Positions 1 through 12,700 of a stretch of DNA of 64,000 nucleotides are shown in pieces. A model generated the notes under the pieces. It did no database searches. It saw only the letters and a list, made by a program, of their open reading frames with translations, and was not told the DNA's origin. Origin of the DNA: Congeria kusceri (lineage: Eukaryota > Mollusca > Bivalvia > Myida > Dreissenidae); NCBI GenBank assembly GCA_027627225.1, contig CM051038.1, positions 45,036,843 through 45,100,842 on the forward strand, read 5' to 3'. Position numbers and translations under genes: made by a program. Within the stretch, counting starts at the first letter, position 1; every line of letters begins with the position of its first letter.

Positions 1-1380
1 GAGACTCGCATTGGCTTTAACAAGGTTAGAAAGAGTTACTTTCTATGTTTCTCGTGATTGGCAATTAGACCATGATATTCTTATTAGTTCAATGAATTAG
101 CGATTAAATAGGAAGTTACTTCGCCGTTAATGACATGTAATGTTGATGCTCAGTTATCTACAACAAAGTATACAAGAAAAACAGGGATGCAAAGCATCAA
201 AGAGCGCCGTAAGATATCTATCAAGAAGGCAAATGATTTTAAGATCTTACCATAAATAAATGTTCAGTGATGTGACCAAGTTAAAACACTTGATACTTTA
301 TGAATAGCTTTCAGAACAAACTTATTTGCAGTAAATATACAATTCATACTATGAGAAAGAAATTTATACAAACATCTGGAATTGGTCTTTTTATCACGAG
401 TGTATACGCTATGGTGACCAGTGTAAAATTATGGAGAAGCTATATAATTTGACATAGGAATTGTTTATTATAATAATGACACTATAAAAAAGGAATATAC
501 AACATTGCAGCAATTTTTTTCATTATTGAATATTGTTTATCGTGGCTTCATTAACGGCCATTAACGTTTCAAATTATCAAGGAAATAATCACCGCTCCTA
601 CCATAAACTTCCTTTCAGAGTGATCACATATAGACGCCGCGCACATACTAATATGCTGTAAATATGTTGCTTCCTCCTTATGTTGGAAACATTTACAGCA
701 GTCTTATCCAGAGTTATTTGATATTTATGTATGAACTTGTTGTAGGCTAGAAGCGTTGTGTATGCGTTATTGCTAAATACATGTTGTTTTTGCCGTTGTT
801 GATATTGCATTATATTTTAAGTTGACGGTCAGGTTCGAATGCATATATATTTGGTTTTTCATACGTTATCTGTTTATGTTTTCGTGTTTTTTCCTATCTG
901 ATTGAATGCCATGTTCTCCTGTAAATGTATGAATGTCTCCATTCAGCGGGTCATCAGTGGAGAGATTAGTAACATAATATCTTCTTCATGTTATTAATGA
1001 ACCAATACACCAACTTTTCCCGAGACATACTTTTCTATACTTATAAACTACTCGTTCGTTGTGTATTCCACATACAGCTCTAATACTGACCAATTAGTTG
1101 ATTCTATAAGTAAATATGAACATACCTACTATCTAATTATAGTATTTCTGAAGTAAATTGGAACATGTTTTCGGGGATCTTAGTAGACATTTCAAGTTTT
1201 GCCCATCGTATTTAAAGGCACACACACAATGTATTACACACACAATGCTGCAAGTTGAGACTGCCATTAATATTTTGATTAAGCGTTTACAAACATATAA
1301 AATAAATATGTATGACCAAAAACCTATTTTACATTTTCTTAAAATAACTGGTATTGTACGATTGTATTGATCTGGCACTC
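1..1380. other. AT-rich, no gene seen
   Basis: I see no protein-like open frame, RNA gene or clear repeat here. Short open frames on both strands have no recognisable composition. Confidence 0.5.
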
Positions 1381-2153
1381 AAGAAAACCGTAATTACTCT
1401 GTATGTTGGGACACTAAATGTTGGGACAACCCTAAAATCTGATGAAATAATAATTTTTTGTGACTCTTAATTTTGGGACACTTTGAAAATATGATTTTTT
1501 CCATGTTTCTAAATTTTAGGACAGTGTTTCTTTTTCAAATTTCTCATAGTGTTTGTCAGTTTCAACTAACGTTCAGCCTGCAACTAAGTCGCCAGATTAA
1601 CTGTTGTTACAAGTTATATAAACTGTCAAAGTTGGGAGTGAATACTCCATGTATCGTTATCTAATGGCAGATGGCCCCATCAATGAAACCCCTTGTCAGT
1701 GTGTCATACATTTCTAGCCTCGGGCAATAAATCTTGCAAACTAGCTGTTGATTTTATCAACTGCAATTTGATTGTTTCATAGACTAAGATTTAAATATGC
1801 ACCAGTTAGTTTGTTGAACCTTACGAATAATGTATTTGCAGTTAATTTAATAATATAAGTATTTCTAACATAGGTGTTTTAAACAATTTTGTTATAACTG
1901 AAATTGACAAAAAATATAGTTTCCATTCTCATTAATTGAAGGTGCTTTATAACGATGTTTAATTGGAATTGTTAACTTTTGGTTGCTTTATAGTTATAAA
2001 CAACGGGCAGATCAAACTGCATATTAATGGCGATTCTAAATATTGGGACACATTTAAAGGAATTATTTATTTCTGCATCTAAAAATTGGGACAGCAAAAG
2101 AACAACAAACTATTTTTAAGTGTCCCAACGTATAGAGTACATACGGTATTCTT
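1381..2153. mobile_element. GGGACA terminal-inverted-repeat element, copy 1
   Basis: The left end (AAGAAAACCGTAATTACTCT, then gTATGTTGGGACAC) and the reverse complement of the right end (AAGAATACCGTATGTACTCT, then ATACGTTGGGACAC) match at most positions over ~34 bases. The block TTGGGACA recurs inside both ends. A related but diverged copy starts near 10034. No coding capacity is visible, so this is a non-autonomous element. Confidence 0.65.
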
Positions 2154-2204
2154 TTTATTTTCGTAAATCTACTAACCCAGATTGGAGACTTAGACACGTT
2201 ACTC

Positions 2205-2290
2205 CGTTACAGTTAGTACTGTAGTGCAGTGGTAAGTACGCCAAATTTGTAAGCGTCATGTTTTGGGTTCGATTCCCAAAACAGGCACAT
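2205..2290 (+). repeat. tRNA-derived SINE-like sequence
   Basis: An A-box-like TAGTGCAGTGG is followed ~40 bases later by a perfect B box GGTTCGATTCC flanked by a TTTGGG/CCCAAA stem. The acceptor stem does not pair well, so this reads as a tRNA-like SINE head rather than a working tRNA. Confidence 0.45.
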
Positions 2291-2299
2291 TCAATTTTC

Positions 2300-3565
2300 A
2301 GAGAAATTAATGGCGCGAGATTTGTAAGCTCCATCGTACGAGATTAATAAAACTCAGCAGTAACAACGGACATGAGGTTCTTCGCCTGCCACCCTATTAT
2401 CCCGAACTGAACGCCATTGAGATAATATAAAGTCAGTTAAAGAACATTGTCCGCAGCAGGAACCTTTCGTTCAGGTTAATACTACTTGTAAATGTATGAT
2501 TAATCAGCTAATTATATCCCAGTTTCAATATAGAGTATAAATATAAAAGTCGAACACTACCGGAGACTAATACGTGCCAGGACAATAAAATCGCACTATA
2601 TTTGACTAGTTTGAATTTCACTTCATTGTTTACATTTTAAACACGACGAAACTAACCGGAGCTCTCTGTGTTTTATAAGTTTATCATGCGGCTCGCCGAA
2701 AGGTGACGGTACGATTCGAATTAGACCGCGTCGCAACGATGACTAACTACGTTTTACTGATATTAGTGAACCAAAAAATAAACTTTCGAAAAGAACACAA
2801 GAGATGTACACACATTAATGCATGCAGTTATTGTAAAATCTTTGTAAAATCGTTCTAATTTGCAAAATTGGCCAGTTAATCCCAGTAGATTCATAAGACA
2901 AACTTATAAAACAGACAGAAGATTTCAGTCATTGACAAATCTATTCAAACGTTGAAAACTATCTGCATTTAAACTTTACACTTAGCGAAATATTCTCCTT
3001 TGGTAATAGTATGTATATACACTATTCAACTAAACTGTCAACTTAAAATTCGATACAAATTTAAATAGTCAACATTCAACTTAAACTACCAGTAGTTTGA
3101 AATCAGTGCATGATATGATGTGTCTATAAATAACTGGTATACACGTAGTTCAATAAACATATACCATGCATATGTACTGTCGATAAACAGCTCGCTTGGC
3201 CTGATACGTTTAGTTATATTAATATTTGATAACAAACTGATTGCAGTTAGGTTTCGGTTAACATCTCACATGACTTTATCATATGTTAATATCAGGCGTA
3301 TAGTGTACTAAATGAACATTCTTTAACTACGATATCTGCCTTTATTGCTCTAATGCAATTTATTTGTCCTGAAATTTAATTAAGTACACTGGCCATTTGT
3401 TATTCGATCTTGGACAATAATGGGTGTAATGTAATAAATAAAACATAAACGGAACGTTTAATTAACACAAAACACGTACTGTAAATTTATTTACTGCACA
3501 AACGCTAAAAGGGAAATTATATAGTAAACTTTACGAAAAAGGGCTACCATTTTAGTAGAGAAACA
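2300..3565. other. Upstream region of the MRH gene, nothing distinct
   Basis: AT-rich sequence with no recognised coding or repeat structure. The promoter and 5' UTR of the MRH gene should lie in its right part, but no clear TATA or initiator can be defended. Confidence 0.4.
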
Positions 3566-3601
3566 TTGTATTCAAAAAACTGTTTAGACACAATTAACAC
3601 A

Positions 3602-3768
3602 ATGGCAAAATACAAAGTTCTGGCGGCCATTGTTGGTCTTTATATGACAATTATGTTAGCAAGTGCTAAGAAGTGTGTTCAGATCGATCAGTGCTCGTGT
3701 TCTTTCGACGATGGGAGTGGTAAGGTGGATCTTTCCCACATTGGAAATCAAGATCCGAGAAATCCGTT
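3602..3768 (+). CDS. Exon 1: signal peptide and MRH start
   Basis: Encodes a hydrophobic leader ([17 protein letters not shown]) and then the first domain cysteines (KKC, CSC). The donor is TT|GTAAGT at 3769 and leaves phase 2. The in-frame upstream ATG at 3566 would add 12 polar residues ahead of the leader and is less likely. Confidence 0.85.
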
Positions 3769-6700
3769 GTAAGTACCCGTTGTTCAACAGCAGCAAAGCA
3801 TCATTCTGCAAAAAGCATCATGCTAAAGTATATTTGTTTCAACATTCAATGATTATTTTGTTTCAGTTTGCTTAAAAGTTAACTATTTCCGGATGAAGAT
3901 ACGTACAGTTATGTTACGGAGTAGTCCTGAAATTTGAAAATTACTGGATAGTTTTATTGTTTATATTTAGCATAGAAGTTTACAATGTGAACATTATACA
4001 GATATTTCAATGGCATTTGGGAAAAGTCAAATTGTTTTCCTGAAGTAGAAGGGGGATAGTTTTGAACTGTTGCCCCGAGGCCGATAGGCCGAGGGCAAGA
4101 GTTCAAAATTTTGCCCCCGATACTGAAGGAAACAATTTGACTGTTCTAAAATTGACTTGCCTAATTACGAACCAAAATGTTTGAAATCTGGCCATTTCAA
4201 GTGTATATTAAAATCAAGTATGATTAATGTAACATAATATGCTTGAAATCTGAACTATTCAGGATAATGTTATAATTGTTTGTTTGACTAAGTAGCCTCG
4301 AAGGATAACAATTTCAAGAATTAATTTTTATAACTATTTTATTGGATATGTTCCAAATCTGGAAATTTCATGATAATGTGTTTACTCTTATTTTAACTGA
4401 ACATGCTTAAAATGATTCAATTTCTGGATAGTATAATCATTTTATTATTAGTCTAACTTTAAATTCTTAAAAAACGGATCATTTCTGGATAATGTTTTAT
4501 GGTTATTTTAACTGCGAATGCTTGATCTTTGACCATTGTAGAATAAGAGACATTTTCGCTCCTGACAAGTACGCGTACTCATTCAATCCCTGCTACCCAT
4601 TCAACGAAGGAACCTGTAAGAACGCTGCAGTAAGTGCGTTTTACTTCTAAGTATGATTGTGGTTAAATGCGTATAAACGTTAAGATTATTATATCGCAAA
4701 ATAAAACTTTAAGTAATGTATTTGATCCTACATTATAAAAACAAACAAAAGAAAGATAGTGCTGAATAAATAATGAAGAATTGTGTATGTATGTAGTGAT
4801 TTTTTCTTTATTTCATTCGGTCCGGTAAAAGGACTTCTGCCCAATGCCAAATATTGTTAAATACTACCAACTGGGATGACAAGTCCCAAATAAGAAGTAA
4901 CATAATCCCAAATGTATTAGGAATTTAGGAAATGTGAATCTAAGTTATTAATTATCAAATAACTTGTATTGTTATGGAAAAACACCATTAAAATACCGAG
5001 TTAATCAAATATGACATTAGCTAAAGTTATTTATCAATGACATTTTAAAATATTTCCCAATTGCAAGATTACACCTACGCGAAATTTGTAACTTGATGGG
5101 TATCGACCAATTCCCAAAGCTGTGAAAAAAATCACTGGTGTTTAATATATTGTTCTCTTTTAGGTCTGGGTTCAGTTCATGTACCAATTTTTATAACGTC
5201 AGTAGTAAACACACACCTACAGTTTATTTTATAAAGTATTTATCAGCGTATTAATATCGTCACACGCCAATATAAGATTACATTTCTAGTCTCCAGATCA
5301 AACTAAGTTGTGGTACGATAAACAAGGATCCAGTAGGATCACATACAATGACTTAGGATCAAGCCTAAGGATCAAGCCCTGAAAATATACAAAAACAGAC
5401 AAATATGTACTCGTATAATCATTACATAAACATACTTGAAAGTGTAATTCATAGTTACACATATGTTATGACGGGAATGCTTGAAAGTGTAATTCATAGT
5501 TACACATATGCTATGACGGGAATGCTTGAAAGTGTAATTCATAGTTACACATATGCTATGACGGGAATGCTTGAAAGTGTAATTCATAGTTACACATATG
5601 CTATGACGGGAATGCTTGAAAGTGTAATTCATAGTTACACATATGCTATGACGGGAATGCTTGAAAGTGTAATTCATAGTTACACATATGCTATGACGGG
5701 AATGCTTGAAAGTGTAATTCATAGTTACACATATGCTATGACGGGAATGCTTGAAAGTGTAATTCATAGTTACACATATGCTATGACGGGAATGCTTGAA
5801 AGTGTAATTCATAGTTACACATATGCTATGACGGGAATGCGTCTCGTCGCCCAGATGAATAATTCCTTAAACATTTACGAATTACATTTCATCAGATAGA
5901 CATTTACTTATCATTTAAAAAGCAATTAAACATCACATCTTTATAATGCATATACACTATGTACAAATTCTATCACGCACTTACATACTACAGCACATAT
6001 CAACATACCAGATGTGGTTTCGACTTAATACACAGTCATTAGACCCCCTTGCTGTGCCTCACGCCAACACTCCCAGACTCGTGTGTGTAAAGGATCTGGG
6101 CCCGTATTCACAGAGCACCTTAGGTCGAACTTAAGTAAATATCTTAAATGTATCACATTCTTTAAGTCTTTGGTGGTTTTATTACGGGTTTTCTTTTAAT
6201 AAAACGTTTTATACTAGTAAATATTGCTTAGATGTTTAGTATTTTACGCTTCTGTCAACAGAAATCAATGGATGTAACATACAAATAAAACGATCTGAAT
6301 TTTTCACATAAGTACATCTTAAGTTAAGCTTTGACTTTGTGAATACCAGCCCAGGCAATATTATAATTATGGTGAAAGATAGTGATGATTAATATTGACT
6401 TTCTGTACCAAAGAATAAAATTAATTCTAGATACAACAATATTCAGCTCTGTCAAAAATGGCTGCTAACACATTGACTGCCCAGAACACAATTAATGCAG
6501 GATTTAAGAAGTGAGGGAAATGCCACCTGACTAAACAGGTTTCACAATCAACTGTGACAATTGGTCAGTAATGTCAAAGGAAGATAACTTACTAATCTGT
6601 CTGTTAGTCAATAAATGCTTTTTTGTGGTATGTAATAAAAGCTCATTGCAGGTGGAGACCCTCGTTTTATGTTCATTGATTGACAGTTATAATGCATTGC

Positions 6701-9700
6701 ATAGTTAACAACACATAATACGTTTAATTAATGCACGAGAAAGGGAACATCTTGGGTCAATTCAAGAAGTCGAAATAATGCTTGAACTAGGACATAAATT
6801 ATGGACCAGTATTCATAAAGATCCCATAGAAGATGTAACTTGATATTAACTTCAATGAACAATTCAGATCAACATTTATTTTTGAAATACACTGGTATGT
6901 GGTCACATAAGTCTATACAAAATAGATACTCGTATATTGACAAAAACATAGAAGTTTTCCCATAATGTAAATCAATGTGAATAGGCAGATTACATAATTA
7001 ATGAAATGTTTAATGTTATTGATGACGTTGAAAATAACACGGAATTCGAACCTAGCTTTAGTAGAATCTATCCGAATAGGTTGGTTTTGAAGCGTCAATA
7101 CTGATGGCTGATTAAACCTTTCATTTTATGAATTTCAACACGTTGTACACGTGTTTCACACTTATCCGATATGTTATCATACTCTGTTTTAATAGTTTAC
7201 ATGGCTGACAATATTTGTTACGGATTAAGAAAACGTTGTTACACTGAGTAACAATGGTTTATTCCATTGTTCACAAGGAAACATAATTTATTTATCCGCA
7301 ATGCGGAGTTTGAGGCTTTTAAGTAATTTTATGGTCTAAAAATATTACTTTACTTTGTAGCAAGCCAATATGTGAATACGAATCTTGTACTAACCACGCG
7401 TCTAATCCGGGACACTGTCTTATCAAAGATCTTACAACAAGTTTAAGTTACGAATGAATTTTGTAGTTTAAAAAAATAGACATTTATTATCAATATGTTC
7501 CTGAAATAAAGGACAAGTGAAAGATACCAAGGAAATGAATTGAATTACTGAAATAAAGTAATCATAGATGTTGGTGCTTAGCATTTATGCTCCTTCGAAA
7601 ATTGTATCTTAATGTAAATATGCCCTACGATGTTTAATAAGACGGGTCCCTGGACCCAATCGGAAAAAAGCTTTTGGGCTTTCATGGTACTTACTACACA
7701 CGCTCACTCACTAAAACTTCGTGCAGTTAACTTAACCTCACTTTGAAAAATAAGCTTTAATTGCTTCTTAAAACTTGTTCCCGTATATCATCTTCAATTA
7801 TATTTGAGTTTGTAATGACTTTAAAGTGTTACGTACTTGCAATTCAAGGAGAAAAACCTGCCAATTTATTTCTTTTTATAGTTTTATAAATACATGTTAG
7901 TTATGCCATCAATTGTGTTTTAATATGAATAAATCCGCCTAATAAGTCAGTGAATCTGTATGTGTGTCTGTGTCTGTCTGTCGGTTGGTAGGTCCGTCCG
8001 TCCGCCCGTCCGCGCGCCCGCCCGTTCTTCCGTCCTTCCTTCCATCCATCCATCCATCCATCCATCCATCCATCCATCCATCCATCCATCCATCCATCCA
8101 TCCTTCCATCCATCCATCCATCCATCCATCCATCCATCCATCCATCCATCCATCCATCCATCCATCCATCCATCCATCCATCCATCCATCCATCCATCCA
8201 TCCATCCATCCATCCATCCATCCATCCATCCATCCATCCATCCATCCATCCATCCATCCATCCATCCATCCATCCATCCATCCATCCATCCATCCATCCA
8301 TCCATCCATCCATCCATCCATCCATCCATCCATCCATCCATCCATCCATCCATCCATCCATCCATCCATCCATCCATCCATCCATCCATCCATCCATCCA
8401 TCCATCCATCCATCCATCCATCCATCCATCCATCCATCCATCCATCCATCCATCCATCCATCCATCCATCCATCCATCCATCCATCCATCCATCCATCCA
8501 TCCATCCATCCATCCATCCATCCATCCATCCATCCATCCATCCATCTATCCATCCATCATTCCATCCATCCACCCACCCAAAGCCCACCCACCCACACCA
8601 CCCACCCACCCACCAATCCATCCATCCATCCATCCATCCATCCATCCACCCACCCAAAGCCCACCCACCCACACCACCCACCCACCCACCAATCCATCCA
8701 TCCATCCATCCATCCATCCATCCATCCATCCATCCATCCATCCATCCATCCATCCATCCATCCATCCATCCATCCATCCATCCATCAGTCTGTCTATCTA
8801 TATTTTAAGGGCTGTCAGGTGGACACAGCCAGGACTGTATACTTCAACATCGGGGACTCCTCCAGAGTTGCCTTCTCCTTTGATGGATCGAATGTCGTCG
8901 GCACATACACTGCTGATGACGGGGCTAGGTATATGTCGGCACATACACTGCTAATGACGGGGCTAGGTATATGTCGGCACATACACCGCTAATGACCTGG
9001 CTAGGTATATTAACCAAATGTGATCAAGGACGATGGCTATAGTCCGGTAACAGAAATGTCATCTTTAGCTCAAATAACCTTAACATCATTCGTTGTTCAC
9101 CTGGGTGATGTTGTAAATGTTATTGTGCCATGCGTTCATTATTACCAAATGAATGAGTAACAATGAATGAAAATGGATGTACTATTAGTACATTGTTAGT
9201 TACCGCTCTCGTAGGGTATGAAACTACCGAGGGTGTATATCCCATAAATCCTCAGTTACTAACAGTATAACGAATATATCTCACCGACTACCTGTCACAG
9301 GTTTCTTTTAATTGAAATTGATATTATTTTAAAATTAACGAAAGAAACACTTACAAAATAAGACGAAAACAAATAAAATGACATAACGAAATAAACAAAA
9401 TGAAGTCAATGGACTGCGTCATTAGACTTCTATGGGGTATTGTGACCGCTCTTAGCCAGTAGAATTGCTTCATTTATGTAGGAGGTGAGATATGCACATA
9501 TATGTTTATATATCCGATTTTATCTCATTACAATACATGGAACTATTAACAAACTAACTTAAGATAATCTTCGATATTTATGGTCCCATTTTTTTTATAG
9601 CCCTTAAGGAAAATCGTAACTGATAGAATTACCTATATACAACTAAATATTTCAAATTCACTAAAATAAGACACATGGTTGATTAGTTACCCAGAAAAAA

Positions 9701-12700
9701 CGTATATGCAAATAAATTATTAAATCCGTAATGGAATTGTTAAATTGTTATTCATTTGAATGATATATTCATTTTTATTAATATATATTTTAAATTGCAA
9801 AGGCTTACGTAATCCATGCTGACAGATTACTAGACTGGTTCGAATATAAACGAAAACCTACGATTGCTAAAAATAGTAATACGGTACAGGATAAATTGCA
9901 CTAAAAATAGCAACGTTGGACTCTACAACATGTATTTTGCAGGATATCAACTGTTACCTATGTATGTGACCCCAGTGCTTCGTCACCGAACAGCGACGTG
10001 CAAGGCGAAACAAGCAATTCGCACTACGTACGTATTCCGTAATTACTCTATTTGGTGGGACACTCTAAATGTTGGGACACCCTTAATATATATATATAAC
10101 ATAATTATTTTTCGTTATTCTTAAGTTTGGGACATTATGAAAATTAGAATTTTTCCTGTTTCTAAATTTTGGGACAATGTTTTCCAGATCGGCAATTAAG
10201 TGTCACATTCTGTGAAGTCGGCAACTAAAAATCGCCATCTAACTGTTATTTACCGGCACCGATAACTTGCAATGTATTAGCAAACTGTCAAAGTTGGGAA
10301 TACTTATGTGGATATTCAATATATCCGTATATCATGACAGCTGATCCCAGCACTGTGGCCCCCTGCCTGTGCGTTCTAAATTACTCCCTGGTGCAAATAT
10401 CCACTGTGATTTGCTTGTTTTATAGGGATTAATATCCACACACCCATTACGCAATTGAACCTTACGAATAATAGCCCAGTTTTGACATAAAATTGACATG
10501 AAATCGACACATTTAATTTACAATGCGTCGAGCCATTCAGAAAGCCTGGACCTCACTGTTTGACGGAGATGTCTTAACAATAGTTGTATAGTGTCGACGA
10601 TGTTTGTCGGAATTTGAACTTAGTTGGCGAGGTTGTGGATCTCATACCAGGGGTCATATTCCAGAAACATCTTAAGTGAAATCTCATCCTTAGCCTTCAA
10701 ATCGTCATTTTTCTTAAGCATTTTTTTTCCATGTATACAACAAATTTCGCTTAATGTTCACTAATTATAAACTTATTATTAACTACTACTTACTAAACTG
10801 TAATTGAAATCATTACTTTATAAATAGTTTTAAAAATATAACCTTACAAAAATGGGAACTTAAGTAAAAATAGTTTAAGATAAACTTAAGATGTTTCTGG
10901 AATACGACCCAGTACAGTCAATTGAAAACCATCATGTGGATCTAGACGGGCAGATGCGTTTGTTTTCAGTTGTATAAAACCAAACAATTGTTAAATAACG
11001 CTATCGTTAAGCGCTTGTATTACGAAAATGAACGTACTATCTTGCGATTTGTATTTCCAAACCCATTATGGAAAGGATTACGACAATATTCATTTATGTT
11101 TATGTTACCATCCGGGCAATGCATTATCAAATATAAGTAGGGAAATATTGTAAGAACATGTAGTAGGCAGATCAAATCTACATGTTGGCCGAAATTAATA
11201 AACTTGTGTCACTTATACAAGCACTTTGTAGGCAGGTGAAAATTTAATGACGCTTCACAATTTCTCTTTAAACTTATTTCATAAATGGAATCTGCATGGC
11301 TAGTGGTATATGCGGTTTATGATTAAACTTTGTATCACTCCAAGAAAACAATGTCAAAATGTATATTTTTGCACGTTCAGTCACTAAGCGGATATTTACT
11401 ATATATTATATATTATATATTTTATAATTAAAATGAATACCTTTTTATGTTAAATTTTAGATGTCATGTTGTAAGGAATTCTAGAAAAACAATGTGTGTA
11501 TAATGCATTGGACATTCTTTTGCAAAATGCAGTGATTTATTTTTATTATTATCATTTGAATGTTAACTGTTATATGTCATATTCAAAGAAATTCTAGAAA
11601 AAAAAGATAATGTGTGGATAATGCATTGCCCTTAAATTTTGAAATTTCAGGGATTTAAGATTAGGTCAAAGTTCGCATATCCCGATAATGCATTTGCCCT
11701 TAACACATTTCATGGATTTAAGATCAGGTCAAAGTACGCGTGGATAATGCATTTGCCTTAATTTGCAATTTTCAGGGATTTAAGATCAGGTCAAAGTACG
11801 CGTGTCCCGACGGCGGTAGTAGCCCGGGACCGGGGCCTGACCCAATCATCACGGTGACCGTCAGCGTGAGTGTCGGATGGGTCCTCTTCATCAGGTGAGT
11901 GAACTGAATTATACTTGATCAAGAACAAAACTGGGCCCATATCTATAAATATTCTTAAGCTGTTAAGTTGAAACCAAAGTCAAAATTAGACTGTGTTTAA
12001 AAACATCATGCTTTGGAATTTGAGAACGAAAAACACTCAATATGTACATACTTGCAATTATATTGTAACTTCTCTGTCAAGATCCAGCAACGCATTTCTT
12101 TACAGAAAATCCAATTACCAAATTTCAGAACCTTTAGATTTGTCTTAAATGGACTATGTCATCGAACGTGGCCTCAAGGGGGCCTCAAGGGGGCCTTAAG
12201 GGGGCAATTTCTTCAAAAAAATCCGAAATTGAGATATTTATACTGGCATATAAAATAACGATTAAATCAGGGTATGTATAATGGGAAAAGAGTGTGTACG
12301 CATTCTGAGATAAAAATCAATATATAATATGGGTTGTGTTTGTTTGGCCCTTTAATATTTACATATTGACCTCAAAATTGTGAGCATTTTGTATAACCAT
12401 ACTTTACAAACGACTCCTTACCAAGCATGAAAGCGCAGTTGGTGAAAGCTCTGTCGACTATCATTTCTTCGTATGACTCCTAAGTCGTGAGTTCGATACC
12501 CGCTTGGGGTTTTAATTTGTTGAGGCTTTTTGCTAATTAGTTTTTATCAAATATCTTATTGTGTATTATATCATTTTCATTTATTTAATGTACGTGTCTT
12601 AGTAAGGTGCATTTCTATCAAATAATATAATTTATCGTGCAATAGGAAGCCAGTTTTTCGTTGACATAGTCCCTTTTATGTTCAACTAAGATTCTTCATA

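Noticed and set aside
5372..5899. Overlapping open frames on both strands over the 45-bp array
   Set aside because: A period divisible by three without stops produces them automatically. They have no independent coding signal.
7901..8992. Long IHPS / MDGW repeat proteins on both strands
   Set aside because: They are translations of the (CATC)n tract in every frame. There is no non-repeat protein content except the run into exon 3.
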